From contig NZ_RQRU01000002.1 of NCBI RefSeq assembly GCF_004335015.1, forward strand, positions 744,001 to 808,000: 64,000 bases of DNA, in the 5' to 3' direction. Source of the stretch: Psychrobacter pygoscelis (GTDB lineage Bacteria; Pseudomonadota; Gammaproteobacteria; Pseudomonadales; Moraxellaceae). Both the position numbers and the translations under genes were made by a program. Shown here one piece after another: positions 47,786 through 56,847 of this stretch. The notes under the pieces are model-generated. The model was not told the DNA's origin, did not search any database, and saw only the letters and a list, made by a program, of their open reading frames with translations. Numbering within the stretch: the stretch's first letter is position 1; the number at the start of each line of letters is the position of its first letter.

Positions 47786-49030
47786 TTATGTTTCAGCCCA
47801 GGCTATAGTGCCTTGTTTCACGTGAAACAACTTATAGTCTGACCAATATTGCTCTAGGATGGGCAATATCTCGCGAGTTAAACTGGTAACAAACACTTGG
47901 CATGGTAGCTGAGATAGTGTCGATAACATGACCTGAATAGCATGCTCATCAAGCTCTGCGGTAATATCATCGAGAAGCACGATTGGGGTAAACCTAAAAG
48001 GACTATCAGTAGTGCTGGGCACTTGGGCGCTATTATGCTGATTCTTACCGATACTCTCGGCAGTTAAGTCCTGCTCAGTTGCAGAAGTTTGCTCATAATC
48101 TGCTAATAAAAGCGGCAACTGTGACAGCTTCAATGCGGTAATCAGCAGCTTTTTCTCACCGCGCGAGAGTACATTGGCCGCCTGCTCTTTGATCGTGGCT
48201 GTGGATAAAGGCTGCTGACTGTCGTCATGCGCATGATGGGAGTGCCAATGCACCTGAATATCGGCGCGGTGACTACCAATCCGCGTAAAGCCTTGTTGCA
48301 AATCTTGAGTCATACGGGCTTGTAGCTGCTCATCAAGAGGGTGATCCGCATCATAGCCAGGAGAGTAACTTAGGGTCAGCTTGCCGGCATAACTGGGCAA
48401 TAAAGCTTGTAGACAGCGCGCAAAATAAGGCTGCCAAGCAGCAAAGACTTGCTGGCGATAATGATGAATGAGCGCGGCATGATTGGCCAAGCCTTTGTCC
48501 CAAGCCGTTAGCTCTTGGCGCTGCGAAGCTGACAGCTGCCGGCTTTGCTTGAGCAGTCGGTTGCGCTGCTTGAGTAGGCGCTGATAGGCCAGCCACTGAG
48601 AGTGAAAGCCAGGTTTCATGTGAAACGCGAGCCAGTCTAATAGCTGTCGACGGCTGGCACTACCTTGCTCTAGCATATCCATCGTCGAGGGATCTATCAG
48701 CAGCGTGGGCAATTGCTGGGTGAGCGGGCTTTGCGTGTAGACAATATTTTGATTGAGTCTGAGTGCAGTGGTGGCATCGAGCTGTTTTTGAATGGCTAGG
48801 GTGGTATAGTCACTAAGGGTTGCATGCACGGTGACCATCGGCTGATGGTGCTGAATATAGCGCTTGGGCTGATGATGGCGAAAGCTTTTGCCGCGCGACA
48901 ATAGGAACACCGCTTCAAGCAAGGAGGTTTTGCCGCTACCATTATCCCCAATAAACACATTACAACGTGCCAATGAAATATCGGCACGAGCAATATTGCG
49001 TAAGGCAGTCACTTGCAGACGCTGTATCAT
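47786..49030 (-). CDS. recF: DNA replication and repair protein RecF
   Basis: RecF is an SMC-like ATPase that loads RecA at gaps with RecO and RecR. The chain of 414 residues has Walker A FIGDNGSGKTSLLEAVFLLSRG (residues 27-48), the signature-like VLSRGEKKLLITALKLSQLPLL and Walker B IVLLDDITAELDEHAIQ. Between the last two motifs is a polar insert of about 35 residues (TSATEQDLTAESIGKNQHN...), unusual in length. A perfect 16-bp parS site lies within its last codons (47814-47829) and a degenerate one at 48613-48626. It sits between dnaN and gyrB as usual. Confidence 0.95.
   Translation of the reverse strand: MIQRLQVTALRNIARADISLARCNVFIGDNGSGKTSLLEAVFLLSRGKSFRHHQPKRYIQHHQPMVTVHATLSDYTTLAIQKQLDATTALRLNQNIVYTQSPLTQQLPTLLIDPSTMDMLEQGSASRRQLLDWLAFHMKPGFHSQWLAYQRLLKQRNRLLKQSRQLSASQRQELTAWDKGLANHAALIHHYRQQVFAAWQPYFARCLQALLPSYAGKLTLSYSPGYDADHPLDEQLQARMTQDLQQGFTRIGSHRADIQVHWHSHHAHDDSQQPLSTATIKEQAANVLSRGEKKLLITALKLSQLPLLLADYEQTSATEQDLTAESIGKNQHNSAQVPSTTDSPFRFTPIVLLDDITAELDEHAIQVMLSTLSQLPCQVFVTSLTREILPILEQYWSDYKLFHVKQGTIAWAET
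47814..47829. other. parS site (perfect 16-mer)
   Basis: TGTTTCACGTGAAACA matches the universal parS consensus at all 16 positions. It lies inside the 3' end of recF. Confidence 0.93.
48613..48626. other. parS-like site (one mismatch)
   Basis: GTTTCATGTGAAAC has one base different from the parS core, inside recF. It may be a weak ParB site. Confidence 0.5.
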
Positions 49031-49124
49031 AGTCGGTCGCCAGCTGATGAGTAGCTAAAGACAATAAACGATTTAAAATAGGCTAAAGCACTCAACAGCT
49101 TAACTTGAATAAGCAAAATAAAGA

Positions 49125-50300
49125 CTAGATACGCATTGGCATAATGACATACTGATGTAGCTCATCACCGAGCTGATTGACCAGTACCGAGGCATTGGAC
49201 TGACTCATATGCATCTGGACGTCCCCTTGCACCACATCCAATACGTCTTGTAAATAGGCGGCATTAAAGGACAGCTCAATCGGCTCACCATTGAATTTGA
49301 CCTGCAGCATCTCAACCGCTTCATCTTGCTCGGCATTATTGGCGCGGACTTGGACATTACCATCGGCAGCAAAGCTAAAAACCACACTGCGGGACTTCTC
49401 ATTGCTTAAAATAGACACCCGGCGTAGTACTTCAGTCAATTTTTCCTGATTGACTAAGGCCAGCTTGTCACTACTGTTGGGGATAACACGGCGGTAGTCA
49501 GGGAATTTGCCATCAATAAGCCGCGCAGTGAAGGTTACCATGAGGCTGTCGCTAATCTGACCAGTACTATCAACATCACCAAATGGTAAGGTGACTTGCA
49601 AAAATTCGCGTCCAAAGCTTAGCGTGAGCATATTGTCTTGATCAGCCAGTAGCTTGGCAAGCTCGGTGGACAAGCGCTCAAGTTCAATGACAGCTTTTCG
49701 CGGCAAGATTGCCTGCATACTGATCTCATCATCGACATTGACTGCGGTTCGCGCTAAGGCCAAGCGGTGACCATCTGTCGCTACCGTGGTCAGCTGGCGC
49801 TGATCTAGCTCAAATAGCATCCCTGTCAGATAATAACGCACATCTTGAATGGCCATAGCAAACAAGGTCTTGTGCATAAGATCAGACAACTTGTGCCGAC
49901 TAATGGTCAGTGGCGTGATATGTTCAGGAGAGCCTAATGTGGGATAATCTTTGGCCGGCAAAGTGCCTAATGTAAAGCGGCTTTTACCACTGGTCAACAG
50001 GCAGCGTGCATTGTCCTGAGCCGCTAATTGAATAACCGATTGCGCCGGCAGCAGCTTACAGATATCTTTAAGCTTCATGGCAGGCAGCGTAGTGCTACCT
50101 GGCTGCAAACAAGCACCTTGCGGTAACTTCAGCGTCGCCATCAGCTCTACCTCAAGATCAGAGGCCGTTAATACTAAGGTCTCAGGAGTGACCTCAAGAC
50201 GGATATTACCCAGTATCACCATATTATGACGCTTATCAGCGGCCTTAGCGATTAGGTTGATAGCTTTTAGTAATAACTCACGATTAATCGTTAGCTGCAT
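49125..50300 (-). CDS. dnaN: DNA polymerase III beta subunit (sliding clamp)
   Basis: DnaN is the ring-shaped clamp that holds Pol III on DNA. A 391-residue protein with the three-fold clamp repeat. Evidence is MQLTINRELLLKAINLIAKAADKRHNMVILGNIRLE at the start, FALGTLPAKDYPTL-type (here FTLGTLPAKDYPTLG), ATDGHRLALARTAV, LIDGKFPDYRRVIP and the conserved ending HQYVIMPMRI. It lies between dnaA and recF. The 466-base gap to dnaA suggests its own promoter as well as read-through from dnaA. Confidence 0.97.
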   Translation of the reverse strand: MQLTINRELLLKAINLIAKAADKRHNMVILGNIRLEVTPETLVLTASDLEVELMATLKLPQGACLQPGSTTLPAMKLKDICKLLPAQSVIQLAAQDNARCLLTSGKSRFTLGTLPAKDYPTLGSPEHITPLTISRHKLSDLMHKTLFAMAIQDVRYYLTGMLFELDQRQLTTVATDGHRLALARTAVNVDDEISMQAILPRKAVIELERLSTELAKLLADQDNMLTLSFGREFLQVTLPFGDVDSTGQISDSLMVTFTARLIDGKFPDYRRVIPNSSDKLALVNQEKLTEVLRRVSILSNEKSRSVVFSFAADGNVQVRANNAEQDEAVEMLQVKFNGEPIELSFNAAYLQDVLDVVQGDVQMHMSQSNASVLVNQLGDELHQYVIMPMRI

Positions 50301-50766
50301 AATAAATACTCTTATCTTAAGATTCTTTGACTGGTGACGTTTTAGTTATTTTTCGCACCAACTAGGATTGAAATAGCAATCACAATAGTCCACTCAATTC
50401 GGCGCGCCTGTTATCGCAACCTCTCAATTCGGTCATTCATGTTAATGTTAGCTAGCCACTGCACAAGCAGCTCATAGCAGCTTCAATCTAAAAAATTAAT
50501 ACCAGTACCATGCATGAGCTTATTGGTATCTCTTTTATCTTCGCTTAACGATACCGCTAACACAGACTGAGCTTACTGGCTAAGCTTGTGGAAAATACCT
50601 AAAAATAGCTGCACTTAGTATAAACCAAATCCCTAACAGTTAACACGGTGCTAAACTTACGAAATTATCAGCAAGCATCAGTTTGGCCTATTCCCTTTTC
50701 TATTTGCCCTAGCGTAGCCCTATCACCAACAGCCTAGCGCATCTTTAACGCACCCAGACACGCCCC
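50301..50766. other. dnaA-dnaN intergenic region
   Basis: A 466-base gap without a gene. Bases ~50485-50535 resemble a stretch near 52925-52975 (AAAAAATTNATACCNGTACC followed by TTATTG and TATCT), suggesting a repeated element. No terminator hairpin is obvious. Confidence 0.4.
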
Positions 50767-52218
50767 TTACCCTGCTTGTAGCATCATCGCTAGGGACTTG
50801 TAATCTTTATCCAATACTGGGTCCTCGGCGCGCAGCTGGGCCACCTTATCGCAAGCATGCATCACCGTGGTATGGTCACGACCTCCAAAAGACTGACCGA
50901 TATCTGGAAAGCTATCCCCTGTCAGCTCACGCGCTAGAGCCATGGCAATTTGCCGAGGCCGAGCGATACTACGCGTGCGCTTTTTCCCCATTAAATCCTT
51001 GACCGAAACATCATAGAACTCGGCCACTACTTTGCGAATATTATCCATATTCACCGCTTGTACCCGCATCGCTACGATATCCTTTAGCGCGTACTGCACC
51101 ATCTCAAGAGTAATCGGCGCACCGGTAAGATTGGCGTTGGCAACCACCTGATTAAGCGCGCCTTCGAGCCGTCGCACATTAGACACCACATTCTGGGCGA
51201 TAAATAGCGCGCACTCTTTGGGCAGCTCGATACCTGTGAGTGCCGCTTTTTTCTGGAGTATCTGCATCCGGGTATCAATCTCTGGTGGCTCGATGGGCAC
51301 TGACAAGCCCCAAGAAAAGCGTGAACGAAAACGCTCATCAAACTCTGTCAGTTGAGAGGGATGACGATCAGAGGCCAAAATAATTTGTTTGTCGCCTGTG
51401 GTGAAATCTGCAAATAAAGATAAAAACTCATTACTGCTTTTTACTTTTCCGGCGAGCACATGAATATCATCAACAATTAATAAATCAACTTTTTTTATTT
51501 TTTTCTTAAATTCTTCAATTTTATTATTTCGAAGTGAATAAACCAATTGATTAATAAATTTTTCAGAAGTGAAATAATAAAAACTACGTTGTTGTTTTAA
51601 ATAACGATGTGCCACTGAATGCATTAAATGCGTTTTACCTAAACCTGAAGGGGCATAAATAAATAAAGGATTATGACGGTTTTGTGATTGACGCTTGGTT
51701 AATTCGTAGCAGGCTTTATAAGCTAAGTTATTGGTTTTACCAGTGACAAAAGTGTCAAAAGTAAAGTCAGAGTTTAAGTAACTTAGTGACTTGGCATCGG
51801 CAGAGGATATCTGACCGCTGGGTAACACATCAGCAGCGCCTGAGGCTAAGTTCGTCCCCAATCGTGCATCAAATCCTGTAGTCGCTACAGGATTTTGTGA
51901 CATTGCCGTACTGGCGTCAGTGGTCTGCTGCGGCGCTAACGCAAACTCCGACTCTGCAGCGGGTATTGAAGCTTTATCCACACGCACGATAACTTGCTTG
52001 ATCGCATCTTTGCTATGTTTTGTAACCAGCTGCTCAATATCTTGCAGATGATTTTTGCGGACATAGTCAACAAAATAATCATTGGGCGCGCGAACGATGA
52101 ATACTTCACCCTCAATCTGAGCCGATAAGGGCCTAAGCCACATAGTAAACACGGTAGGTTTGACTTGATATTTAAGATCATCAAGGCACTTATCCCACAA
52201 TACCGCTGCTTCTAACAT
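50767..52218 (-). CDS. dnaA: chromosomal replication initiator DnaA
   Basis: DnaA binds DnaA boxes at oriC, melts the origin and loads the helicase. Domain I is LWDKCLDDLKYQVKPTVFTMWLRPLSA. A variable linker follows (about residues 95-160). AAA+ domain III has LFIYAPSGLGKTHLMHSVAHRYL (Walker A), VDLLIVDDIHVLAGK (Walker B) and SRFSWGLSVPIEPP. Domain IV has SIARPRQIAMALARELTGDSFPDIGQSFGGRDHTTVMHACDKV. ATG 52218 (483 residues) is preceded by AAGGTGACAGG; an in-frame TTG six codons upstream is unlikely. Bases ~51450-51740, coding for the Walker region, are much more AT-rich than the rest. Confidence 0.98.
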   Translation of the reverse strand: MLEAAVLWDKCLDDLKYQVKPTVFTMWLRPLSAQIEGEVFIVRAPNDYFVDYVRKNHLQDIEQLVTKHSKDAIKQVIVRVDKASIPAAESEFALAPQQTTDASTAMSQNPVATTGFDARLGTNLASGAADVLPSGQISSADAKSLSYLNSDFTFDTFVTGKTNNLAYKACYELTKRQSQNRHNPLFIYAPSGLGKTHLMHSVAHRYLKQQRSFYYFTSEKFINQLVYSLRNNKIEEFKKKIKKVDLLIVDDIHVLAGKVKSSNEFLSLFADFTTGDKQIILASDRHPSQLTEFDERFRSRFSWGLSVPIEPPEIDTRMQILQKKAALTGIELPKECALFIAQNVVSNVRRLEGALNQVVANANLTGAPITLEMVQYALKDIVAMRVQAVNMDNIRKVVAEFYDVSVKDLMGKKRTRSIARPRQIAMALARELTGDSFPDIGQSFGGRDHTTVMHACDKVAQLRAEDPVLDKDYKSLAMMLQAG

Positions 52219-52436
52219 ACTACCTGTCACCTTCAAATATATTTAGAGTTTGTCTATTTAGCCCATGACCAATCAGTTAGCAGCACTAACCCTTTATTAA
52301 CACCCATGCCATGACAACGAGGCCACAATGACAAGACGCTATACTGAATAAACGCTCGCTAACTGCTCAGCAAGTCAATCAGCAATAACGACCCAATAAG
52401 TGCTCTGAGTCGGGGAGGGTGCAATGTAGCATATTT

Positions 52437-52675
52437 TGCCTGTGGATAAAATAGTTATTTATTGTGGATAAGTTTGGGGATAACTCTGGGGATAGTTTGA
52501 AATCACGAGTTATCCCGAAGTTGTACCCAGGTTATTCACAGAGTTATCCATAGTTTAAATATATGATATATATAATATTTTTTGCGTTATCCACAGGAAT
52601 ACAACTCACTAACAACAACAATAAATACTTATTAATTAGTTATTATAGGGACGTTTCTTCACTGTGGATAACTTA
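52437..52675. other. chromosomal replication origin oriC
   Basis: DnaA boxes cluster between dnaA and rpmH. Exact TTATCCACA (either strand) occurs at 52441-52449, 52463-52471, 52587-52595 and 52663-52671. TTATTCACA, an accepted variant, is at 52532-52540. One- or two-mismatch forms occur at 52475-52483, 52510-52518 and 52544-52552. An almost pure A/T run at 52555-52585, directly beside boxes, is the probable unwinding element. This position is standard for the Pseudomonadales. Confidence 0.93.
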
Positions 52676-53109
52676 AACTTCAACAGCAATCATCAGCTAA
52701 TAAAACAGTGTGATAGTAAGCGTTAATACTGCAATATTAGCTGTCTGTTTGATATTGTTCTTAGAGTCATAGGTCTTGTTCATGGGAAGTAGCGATCCTT
52801 AATTTTAGGAAACAGCGGTGGTTTCTATTATCAGCAAAGCCGTTAAATGCAGTGAGTTCAATATAAAAAATAGCAGTTCTAGAGTGAATTTGTTGTAACG
52901 ATTATCAGCTTGCTTGCAGTCAGCTAAAAAATTTATACCCGTACCCTACGCGACTTTATTGATATCTTTTCTATGGTGTATAACCTAGCTAGTTTCAATA
53001 GTGTAACTAATCTAAATTTTTAGATAATATAAATAATAAGTTGGAACTGTTACCCCCAGTAGCGCTCAATAATCATAACCTAGAGTGCAGCTATAACTCT
53101 AATCAGTCA
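52676..53109. other. oriC-rpmH spacer
   Basis: About 430 bases with no gene. Bases 52921-52980 resemble the dnaA-dnaN spacer at ~50485-50535. The rest is unassigned. Confidence 0.35.
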
Positions 53110-53138
53110 TTGACCCTGTTACACAGCAATGATATAAT
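53110..53138 (+). promoter_or_regulatory. sigma70 promoter of rpmH
   Basis: TTGACC (53110-53115), a 17-base spacer and a perfect TATAAT (53133-53138), about 50 bases before the rpmH ATG. Confidence 0.8.
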
Positions 53139-53188
53139 TCTGCGTTATTGCCATTTTTAGTTAACTGTTTACGTATTTACATAGGTGA

Positions 53189-53326
<138 letters not shown>

Positions 53327-53373
53327 TAAGTTTGAGTAGTTAGTAGCAATAATTAGTAAGCTGCTACGATCAA

Positions 53374-53400
53374 AATGACGCCTTTCGGGGCGTTTTTTTA
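53374..53400 (+). terminator. terminator/attenuator between rpmH and rnpA
   Basis: ACGCC and GGCGT pair around a short TTTCGG-type loop (53378-53393), followed by seven T. Such an attenuator lets L34 be made in excess of RnpA. Confidence 0.8.
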
Positions 53401-53598
53401 TGCTCGAAACTTTTCGAAACTTTGTTGCCTGTGTTAGGGTTAGCGCCATGTATGCAGAGAAATGACAGTGGTCGCCAGCCATTTATGCTATCTTCGTTTA
53501 AGCTAGTTTGTGTGTTTGCTTATTTGTGCCTTGACGCAGGTTGGAAACTTAATTGTCTCCCGCCCTGTCTTCTTTTCTTCTAGATAAAGTTACTTTTT

Positions 53599-53991
53599 AT
53601 GCCAGAGCTGTTCACTATGACAAACCTTGCTCCTGATGCCACCTTTACTTTTACCAAAGCGCAGCGCTTACTTACGCCTGCAGCATTTCGCTACGTATTT
53701 GACGCCCCTGAACGTAAGCTGCATCAAGCCCATCTTATGGCTTTCATTCGCTCTAATGAGCTGTCTCACCCTAGAGTTGGTATGGCAATAACGAAACGAA
53801 AAGTACCTACTGCAGTAGCTAGAAATAGAATTAAGCGGCATATCAGAGAGAAATTTAGACAGCAAGCTGCACAATTAGAAGCCGTTGATATTGTTTTTAT
53901 TGTCAAAAAATCAACTGATGATTTAGATGATAAAAATTTAAATAATCAAATAAATAATATTTTTAAAAAAATAATAAAAATAAATAAATGA
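53599..53991 (+). CDS. rnpA: ribonuclease P protein component
   Basis: RnpA is the protein cofactor of RNase P, which trims the 5' ends of tRNAs. The 130-residue chain has [54 protein letters not shown] (with the RNR motif) and [14 protein letters not shown]. An internal Met at residue 7 is an alternative start. The 3' quarter of the gene is extremely AT-rich (Asn/Lys/Ile codons), continuing into yidD. It overlaps yidD by 4 bases. Confidence 0.95.
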   Translation: MPELFTMTNLAPDATFTFTKAQRLLTPAAFRYVFDAPERKLHQAHLMAFIRSNELSHPRVGMAITKRKVPTAVARNRIKRHIREKFRQQAAQLEAVDIVFIVKKSTDDLDDKNLNNQINNIFKKIIKINK

Positions 53992-54371
53992 ATTTTTTAA
54001 AAGAAAAGATAAATAAATTTTTCTATTATTTATTTGATAAGATTATTGGTATTTATCAATTATTTATAAGCCCATTAATCCCAGCAAGATGTCGTTATTA
54101 TCCTACATGCTCAGCTTATGGCCGTCAGGCTTTAGCTTGGCATGGGGCTTGGCGCGGCAGTAAATTAACTTTTAAGCGAGTTTGTCGTTGTCATCCTTGG
54201 GGCGGACATGGTGTGGATTTTGTGCCTGTGCCCTTATATCAATATCATTATCGATACCTGCAGACCCCTTTGCAGTTGCCGTTAAGCTATCGCCATTATG
54301 TCTACCTTCCGACCAGCAGTTACGCGGCGCGCTTAAGCCAACTTATGAATAATAGCGCCTGGCCTTGTTAA
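53988..54371 (+). CDS. yidD: membrane protein insertion efficiency factor YidD
   Basis: YidD helps membrane protein insertion beside YidC. The core is [35 protein letters not shown], then [24 protein letters not shown], with the conserved Cys residues and the R-C-R-Y-Y-P-T-C-S motif. The 127-residue length is longer than the usual ~85 because of a C-terminal tail of ~45 residues rich in Tyr and Leu. The start overlaps the rnpA stop (ATGA), indicating coupled translation. yidC follows after 484 bases. Confidence 0.93.
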   Translation: MNFLKEKINKFFYYLFDKIIGIYQLFISPLIPARCRYYPTCSAYGRQALAWHGAWRGSKLTFKRVCRCHPWGGHGVDFVPVPLYQYHYRYLQTPLQLPLSYRHYVYLPTSSYAARLSQLMNNSAWPC

Positions 54372-54855
54372 GCACTGATATTTAACGCTTGTCTCTGTTA
54401 AGACATAGAGGTATTAAGCCTGTGTGCTTGATAAGCCAGTACTCACAACGAAAGCTCTTTTAAGGTTTGCTAGATATGGGCTGATTCAATGAAGCTTTCA
54501 GTGGCAGCTATGATGCTACGTAGTCTTTGGCCGAGCGATGTAGAGGCTACAAAATTCACTTTGGTTGATTGACTATAGACAGATAACCAGCTGCAAAGTA
54601 GCTGCGGCAACAGGCACTAAATTGTACCGCTGCCTATAGGGCTACGGGCATCAGTATCAATTACTGCGTTTTTTTAGTAAAATGAGCACCATTTTATGTA
54701 ATTAGACTAATTGTCCTGTCTTAATCTGGTCTTATTGATGACTATGGCTGCTGATGTCACACAGCGCTGCAGTGATTGATTTTGTTAAGTAGTGATGCAA
54801 TAAAGTCAGAACCACGTCTGGTATTACATGCCCTAATTAATTCTAGGAATGCTCT
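54372..54855. other. yidD-yidC intergenic region
   Basis: A 484-base gap, unusually long for this operon. Bases 54540-54556 (TAGAGGCTACAAAATTC) match part of the dispersed element seen at ~6234 and ~58290. No gene is seen. It probably contains a yidC promoter. Confidence 0.4.
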
Positions 54856-56559
54856 ATGCAAAAGATATTTCGAGTGATGATCATCATTGCGATGTTGATC
54901 ACAGCTTATCTGCTAATCTTGGCTTGGCGCGATGATTATGCCAATGCGCCAGTAGCGGCAACGGCTCCCGAGACGGCGGTAACAGTTGGCTCAGATATTC
55001 CTTCTACTACCGGTGCAGCGGGTGATATTCCGGTGCACACTATCCCTACTGGGACGGCAGTGAGCGCCGATGTTGCAGCAGCTAGCAGCGCTAGTGCGGC
55101 TCAAGATAATGGGTTGATCACCGTCACTACAGATCGCTATGATATCCAAATCAACCCCGAAGGCGGTGATATTGTCTACGCTGCGTTAAAGCAATATAAC
55201 GCTACTTTAGACAGCTCTGAGCCTTTTGTATTGTTAGAGAATAATAGCAATCGTGTGTATGTCGCTCAGTCGGGATTAATTGGTAAAAATGGTATAGATA
55301 CTGCGGCTGGCCGTGCCAATTATCAACACAGTGCGACCAATTATGTCATGAAGGAAGGGCAACAGACGCTATCGGTACCGTTGACCTATACAAAAGATGG
55401 CGTGACTATTACCAAGACCTTTACCTTTACCCATGACAAGTATCCTATTGATGTCAGCTACACCATCCAGAATGCGTCTAGCAATCCTTGGGAGGGGCAG
55501 TTATTTGCGCAGTTAAAGCGTGATGACAGTAAAGACCCTGGCATGGCAGACAAGGGCGCACTAAGCATGGCTACCTACTTAGGTGGTGCTTGGGGAACCC
55601 CAGATGATCCTTATAATAAGCTCAAGTTTGGCAACTTCAATGATGGTAAGTTAACGACTGCCAGTGATAAAGGCTGGGTGGGTATTGTTCAGCACTATTT
55701 TGTCTCTGCTTGGACACCAGATAACTTTACGGGCAACTTCTTCAGCCGTGAGACAGGCAATGATTACTTCATTGGCTTTAACAGTCAGCCTATCGTCATC
55801 GCTCCGAATAATCAGACCACGTTAACCGCCACCTTGTATGCGGGACCTAAGGTACAAGAAGAGCTAAAAGACGTGGCTGTCGGGATGAATAAGACGGTCG
55901 ACTACGGCTTATTATGGCCTATATCCAAGGTTTTGTTTGCCCTACTTGATGGTATTCATAAGCTAATTGGCAACTGGGGCTGGTCGATCATTGTCTTGAC
56001 AATACTGGTGAAGATTGCCCTCATGTGGTTCTCAAATAAGAGCTACTATTCAATGGCTAAGATGCGTGCCATTGCGCCAAGACTTCAGGCTCTAAAAGAA
56101 GAAGCGGGCGATGACCGCATGAAGATGTCGCAAGAGATGATGGCCATCTATAAAGAAGAGCAAGTCAACCCAATGGCGGGCTGCTTACCGATTTTACTAC
56201 AGATGCCTATTTTCTTAGCTCTATATTGGGTGCTGGTTGAGAGCGTGGAGCTACGTCACGCGCCTTGGATATTGTGGATTCATGATCTATCGGCAATGGA
56301 CCCTTGGTTTATCTTACCGCTGCTCATGGGAGCCTCGATGTTCATTCAGCAGCAGCTAAACCCGCAGCCTGCAGACCCAATGCAAGCCAAAGTGATGAAG
56401 TTCTTACCTATTATCTTTACCGCTTTTATGTTGTTCTTCCCAGCAGGCTTGGTGCTTTACTGGACTGTCAACAACCTATTTAGTATGACGCAGCAATATA
56501 TCGTCAATAAAAAGGTAGAAGAAGAGCAAAAGCGTAAAACCGTTAAGGTGTTAGATTAA
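54856..56559 (+). CDS. yidC: membrane protein insertase YidC
   Basis: YidC inserts and folds inner-membrane proteins, alone or with Sec. A 567-residue protein of the Gram-negative type: an N-terminal helix (VMIIIAMLITAYLLILAW), a long Ala/Thr/Ser-rich linker, a periplasmic domain (DRYDIQINPEGGDIVYAALKQY ... GNDYFIGFNSQPI), then the conserved five-helix core with GNWGWSIIVLTILVKIALMW, MNPMAGCLP-type (VNPMAGCLPILLQMPIFLALYWVLVES) and FLPIIFTAFMLFFPAGLVLYWTVNN. A terminator follows at 56597. Confidence 0.97.
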   Translation: MQKIFRVMIIIAMLITAYLLILAWRDDYANAPVAATAPETAVTVGSDIPSTTGAAGDIPVHTIPTGTAVSADVAAASSASAAQDNGLITVTTDRYDIQINPEGGDIVYAALKQYNATLDSSEPFVLLENNSNRVYVAQSGLIGKNGIDTAAGRANYQHSATNYVMKEGQQTLSVPLTYTKDGVTITKTFTFTHDKYPIDVSYTIQNASSNPWEGQLFAQLKRDDSKDPGMADKGALSMATYLGGAWGTPDDPYNKLKFGNFNDGKLTTASDKGWVGIVQHYFVSAWTPDNFTGNFFSRETGNDYFIGFNSQPIVIAPNNQTTLTATLYAGPKVQEELKDVAVGMNKTVDYGLLWPISKVLFALLDGIHKLIGNWGWSIIVLTILVKIALMWFSNKSYYSMAKMRAIAPRLQALKEEAGDDRMKMSQEMMAIYKEEQVNPMAGCLPILLQMPIFLALYWVLVESVELRHAPWILWIHDLSAMDPWFILPLLMGASMFIQQQLNPQPADPMQAKVMKFLPIIFTAFMLFFPAGLVLYWTVNNLFSMTQQYIVNKKVEEEQKRKTVKVLD

Positions 56560-56596
56560 GGGCTATTAAAGCAAACATTAATAAGGTGCTACTCAT

Positions 56597-56631
56597 AAAA
56601 AGACCATCGCTACTGCGGTGGTCTTTTTGTA
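56597..56631 (+). terminator. Rho-independent terminator of yidC
   Basis: AAAAAGACCA pairs with TGGTCTTTTT and inner CGC/GCG pairs close a short loop, 38 bases past the yidC stop. Confidence 0.9.
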
Positions 56632-56847
56632 TCAATCGCCAGCTCGTTGCTTTTTAATTGCATTATTACTAATCCCCTTTTATCGCCCCTTTATCCTCTC
56701 TGGTTATCTAGGTTACTCAACCAGTTAACTTTTGAGCTTTGTTTGCGTAGCACTAATGGATAGTAATGCGCTGGTGCGGCGCAGTTTATTTTGTCAGGGC
56801 TGCAGTAGCTGTTTATAATACAGCTTTGATTACTATTGAGATGACTT

